From: Halonotius terrestris
GTDB taxonomy: Archaea; Halobacteriota; Halobacteria; Halobacteriales; Haloferacaceae
Length of the DNA: 64,000 bases
NCBI RefSeq assembly: GCF_006861665.1
Contig: NZ_RKLU01000006.1
Coordinates: 1 to 64,000, forward strand
Reading direction: 5' to 3'
The position numbers and the translations under genes were made by a program. The notes under the pieces were generated by a model. It saw nothing but the letters and a program-made list of their open reading frames with translations. It had not been told where the DNA came from and ran no database searches. Every line of letters starts with the position of its first letter. Within the stretch, counting starts at the first letter, position 1. This document shows positions 61,037 through 64,000 of the stretch, piece by piece.

Positions 61037-64000
61037 ATCTGAAAGCTGATTTCAATTTTCAGGCTTGATGCCTCATCTGGAATGTGCTCGAACAGGTCCT
61101 GCACGTTCGTGTAATCCTGTTCAGACTGCAATGTCAAACTTACCTGAGTTCGTTCGACATCAGCCGTCCCCTGTAATGCACTGGGAACGCCTTCTCTGTC
61201 AGGTAATATGAAAGTGACGTCGCCGTACTCGACGCTCCCCGTCTGGTGGTTGTTCCGCCACTTGCTCCGCATCGCGGCGACGTCGTCGCCATTATACTCG
61301 AACCGCCAAGTGTCAGCATCTATGTCGGCCTTCCGGAACGGATAGCCAGGTACCCAGTCGGTGGCCTTGTCCGACCCGGTCGTGTTAACCACGTACTCCG
61401 GTTCCTCGTCCTTCCCGATGTTCTCCAGCAGGAACGTCCGCACCATGTACTCGGTAACGCTGTCGTCGAAGCGGTCGGTGACCTTGTTGACCGTGAACTG
61501 GTCATCCGGTTCTAGTTCCTCAATGTATGCCAGAATCTGGTCACCGATTCGGTCGGATACCGTCGGGACGATCTTGACTGTCGTCGGCTCCCGGTCCCCG
61601 AGCGATCCGAGATACCGACCGCCGGCCTCCAGCACGTAGTCGTCGACGAGGAACTCGTTGACCGCCTCACGAGCAACCGATTCGGTCTCGTCCGGCGGCA
61701 GGAACACCGCTTCGTCCGACCGAACCTCTCCGATGATCGTGTCGAGATTCGCGTACCCGTCGTCGTTGATATGCTCCTCGATACGGTCCACGAGGGACGA
61801 TGAACCGACGACCTCCGCACCGCCGACATCGCGGAGTGTCGCGTCGGATTGCGGCTTTTCCAGGATCTCGTTGCCTTTCACGATGACGTACTGATCCTCA
61901 CGGGCGAGCCTGCCGATAGCCCGCATCACAACGTCGTGGCTATCGCCTTCGATCCAGATCTCGCCGTCTTCAACGAGCTCCAGTTCGAAGTCACCAATGT
62001 CGAGTGCAGTCGTCCCGCTCCCGAACCGCTGGCGGAGCTCCTGCTCGGCGTCATCGACGCCCCATACATCTACTTCGTCCTGCTGAACGAGCACAGTGTC
62101 CAGTGAGCTTCCGGATAGGTCGTCACGGAACCCACCAGTATCACGGGCGAGTACCGGCTTGCCGTCGAGTGCTTCGACGGTTGCGTTCAACACATCGTTG
62201 GCACTGCCGGGAATCGGGAGTTGTGGATCACGGAGGAACTGTTCATAGATATCCTCGACTGATATTTCTCCACGTCGCTCCAGAAGGTCCTCGGCGATGT
62301 CCCAGACATGCGACTGGAGGTCGAATGGGTCAGCTGCCGCAGAGTCCGCAATGTTCGAGGCGTCGAGTTCCGCCTCGTCGAGGACGAAGACATCGAGATC
62401 CATCGGCTCCACTTTCGCCCACTCCTCATCGTCCATCAGATTGTCGCCGTCGATCACATCGCCGTAAAGGAGTTGAATCTCTTCACGGAGCTCGTTCTCC
62501 TCCTGCTCCATCATACTGCGAATCGAGGTGCGGATATCGTCGTCGAGAGACTCGTCGGCGAGTACCTGTCGTGCGCCCTCAATGTACCGCGCCTTGTCGA
62601 TGTACCGTGTGCCGGACTCGATAGCCTTGTCCCCTGAGGGCTGGACGAACACGAGTGTGTTGCGCCACTCGCGTCCGCGACCGTCGTTCGTGATGACCTT
62701 CTTCACCTCGTCCTGGGTCCACTGGCCGTCCTTCACGACGACCTTCACCTCACGGTCGTCCGGAATGTCCCGCATATCGTTCGTCCGGAACCCGACTGGG
62801 TGCGCGGTCGAGCCGAAGATATCCGAGATGAAGTCCGCGATCTCGGCCTTCGCCGACGTCTCCGACACATCCACAGCTGCGTTCCGGATGAGTGCGTTCG
62901 GGTTCTGCCGGTCACGGATGGCGTACTTCCCGTTCAGCTTGTGGAGGTGCCATGCAACGCCGTGTAATCGTTCGAGATTAAGAACGACATCGGAGACGAG
63001 GTCACCTGTCTGGTAGGCACCCATCACAATCTCCGACACTTCCGCACCCTCGCCCTCGCTCGGCTTCAGTGAGTAGAGGAGGATCGTGTTCAGGATGCGA
63101 CGACCGTGAGGTACTTCCTCCGTGTCAACACGGCTTTTGATGTCACCGGTAGCGGCGTTCAGGCGTTCGTAGTTGATTTTCGCCAGTTCGTCCTCGAACT
63201 CGATGGCGTCAATGTCGCCGTGTGTGATCAGATCGGTCTGATCTTGCATCTGCAAGAGGACTTTCGAGAAGAGGTAGATCATCCCGCGTGTGTTCTGGTT
63301 ACCCTCATCGGCGTAGTAGCGTGTCTCAAGGGCATCCAGAAGCACAGGGTGGAACGGATAGAGATCGTGCATCTCGGACAGCAAGTCGTCGGGGAGGTCG
63401 ACGTGTCCATCGGCCTGGTCGTACGCATCGAAGTACCCATTTACAATCTCTCGGGCCGCACTCTCGTTCACGGAATCTATCAGGCGATGGCGCAAGACCT
63501 CGCGCTTGTCCACCTGATTGTTCATATTGACTTCAACTGCTTGTTCACGGTTCAGGATATCATGGACCTCGGAGCCTTCCCGGAGTACCGATACAATCGT
63601 GTAGAGTTCGAGATCAGAGAGTGCGGTCGATTCGAGTAGCGACTGGAGAAACGCTTTATTTGCGCTCTTTCGGTCTCCTTGAAGCGTATCGAACCAGTCC
63701 TCCAATTCGTCCACGAAGAATGCGACTGTGGTGTCGCCGACAGCCTCCTGAATCGTCTGCATATCGGGATAGCCACCCGACTCGAACGTTCCGGGATCGT
63801 AATCGAGTGCCTCGAAGAAAGGTTCCCACAGGTATTCGTACTGTTCGTTCTGCATCGCAACCGTGATTGGCGTCGCCGATTCCGGAAGGGCAGCGTTGAA
63901 TTCCTCAATTGAATCACTTGCCCAAGTGCCTGCGGCGGCGGGATCATCGAAACAGTGGTACAGAGCCACCATCTGGTGGGACTTCCCACTGCCGTACGGA
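61033..64000 (-). CDS. DUF499-type ATPase, N-terminus beyond the window edge
   Basis: At least 989 residues; the frame is open through base 64000, and just before the first internal ATG (63972) it reads PYGSGKSHQM, a Walker A loop, so the true start is outside. FFVDELEDWFDTL (about 100 residues further) is the Walker B (DE). The rest is the long DUF499 helical body with winged-helix repeats and ends in a small beta domain (LQSEQDYTNVQDLFEHIPDE). DUF499 ATPases regularly pair with DUF1156 methyltransferases in defence islands of archaea and bacteria; here the genes overlap by four bases. Confidence 0.8.
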   Translation of the reverse strand, partial: PYGSGKSHQMVALYHCFDDPAAAGTWASDSIEEFNAALPESATPITVAMQNEQYEYLWEPFFEALDYDPGTFESGGYPDMQTIQEAVGDTTVAFFVDELEDWFDTLQGDRKSANKAFLQSLLESTALSDLELYTIVSVLREGSEVHDILNREQAVEVNMNNQVDKREVLRHRLIDSVNESAAREIVNGYFDAYDQADGHVDLPDDLLSEMHDLYPFHPVLLDALETRYYADEGNQNTRGMIYLFSKVLLQMQDQTDLITHGDIDAIEFEDELAKINYERLNAATGDIKSRVDTEEVPHGRRILNTILLYSLKPSEGEGAEVSEIVMGAYQTGDLVSDVVLNLERLHGVAWHLHKLNGKYAIRDRQNPNALIRNAAVDVSETSAKAEIADFISDIFGSTAHPVGFRTNDMRDIPDDREVKVVVKDGQWTQDEVKKVITNDGRGREWRNTLVFVQPSGDKAIESGTRYIDKARYIEGARQVLADESLDDDIRTSIRSMMEQEENELREEIQLLYGDVIDGDNLMDDEEWAKVEPMDLDVFVLDEAELDASNIADSAAADPFDLQSHVWDIAEDLLERRGEISVEDIYEQFLRDPQLPIPGSANDVLNATVEALDGKPVLARDTGGFRDDLSGSSLDTVLVQQDEVDVWGVDDAEQELRQRFGSGTTALDIGDFELELVEDGEIWIEGDSHDVVMRAIGRLAREDQYVIVKGNEILEKPQSDATLRDVGGAEVVGSSSLVDRIEEHINDDGYANLDTIIGEVRSDEAVFLPPDETESVAREAVNEFLVDDYVLEAGGRYLGSLGDREPTTVKIVPTVSDRIGDQILAYIEELEPDDQFTVNKVTDRFDDSVTEYMVRTFLLENIGKDEEPEYVVNTTGSDKATDWVPGYPFRKADIDADTWRFEYNGDDVAAMRSKWRNNHQTGSVEYGDVTFILPDREGVPSALQGTADVERTQVSLTLQSEQDYTNVQDLFEHIPDEASSLKIEISFQI

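Noticed and set aside
1-64000. Search for tRNA, rRNA or tmRNA genes
   Set aside because: No TPsiC-like GGTTCRAATCC with matching stems or rRNA core sequence was seen by eye; a covariance search could still find a divergent one.

Overview
The window looks like part of a large accessory replicon (megaplasmid, or an integrated conjugative/defence element) of a halophilic archaeon (class Halobacteria). Evidence read from the sequence: very acidic proteins, twin-arginine signals followed by lipoboxes, AT-rich TATA-like promoters about 25-35 bases before ATG starts (leaderless style), Orc1/Cdc6 initiators, an archaeal-type family B polymerase, archaeal-type primase motifs, and many short winged-helix regulators of kinds typical of haloarchaea. 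No rRNA, tRNA, CRISPR array or intact transposase was seen.

Layout. 1-3.2 kb: a partial Tat-exported protein and an MMPL/RND transporter. 3.4-6.4 kb: a Fic protein and two paralogous winged-helix regulators, each with its own palindrome at its promoter. 7.0-20.8 kb: one long minus-strand conjugation-like operon with overlapping genes: VirB2-like pilin candidate, surface protein, Tat lipoprotein, VirB6-like, VirB3-like, VirB4 ATPase, VirD4-type coupling ATPase, then a primase small-subunit-like gene and a probable large-subunit partner. It is transcribed divergently from a PhiH1-repressor-like gene at 20.9 kb. 21.2-28.5 kb: secreted metallo-beta-lactamase/lamin-tail lipoprotein with DUF3006, a Cdc6-like ATPase, exonuclease VII subunits (XseB and a membrane-anchored XseA), and regulators. 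28.6-39.6 kb: replication core: an orc1/cdc6 gene with TTGCAAGTGAA repeats on both sides (probable origin), polB, a RecA-superfamily-like protein, a DUF8156-like protein and a short histone-fold protein. Into this core, between polB and the RecA-like gene, sits a two-gene module of a 1270-residue phosphoribosyltransferase-domain protein and a membrane/coiled-coil protein.

40-51 kb: accessory genes: M48-like protease, a broken gene, a very AT-rich membrane protein, a rhomboid protease, a module of two metallo-beta-lactamase hydrolases facing a membrane protein, small regulators, and a tandem GIY-YIG protein. 52-64 kb: defence island: McrB/McrC, a small protein plus SMC/RecF-like ATPase, and a DUF499 ATPase/DUF1156 methyltransferase pair that runs off the right edge. 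The methyltransferase gene changes base composition abruptly inside the coding sequence.

The most striking non-coding signal is a family of eight intergenic inverted repeats, TTAACCAACA-(21 or 22 bases)-TGTTGGTTAA, spread from 3.4 to 51 kb. The ten-base arms are nearly invariant and the spacers are unrelated, so the two half-sites lie on the same helix face about three turns apart. They punctuate the replication region (either side of orc, polB and the phosphoribosyltransferase module) and look like binding sites of one element-wide DNA-binding protein.
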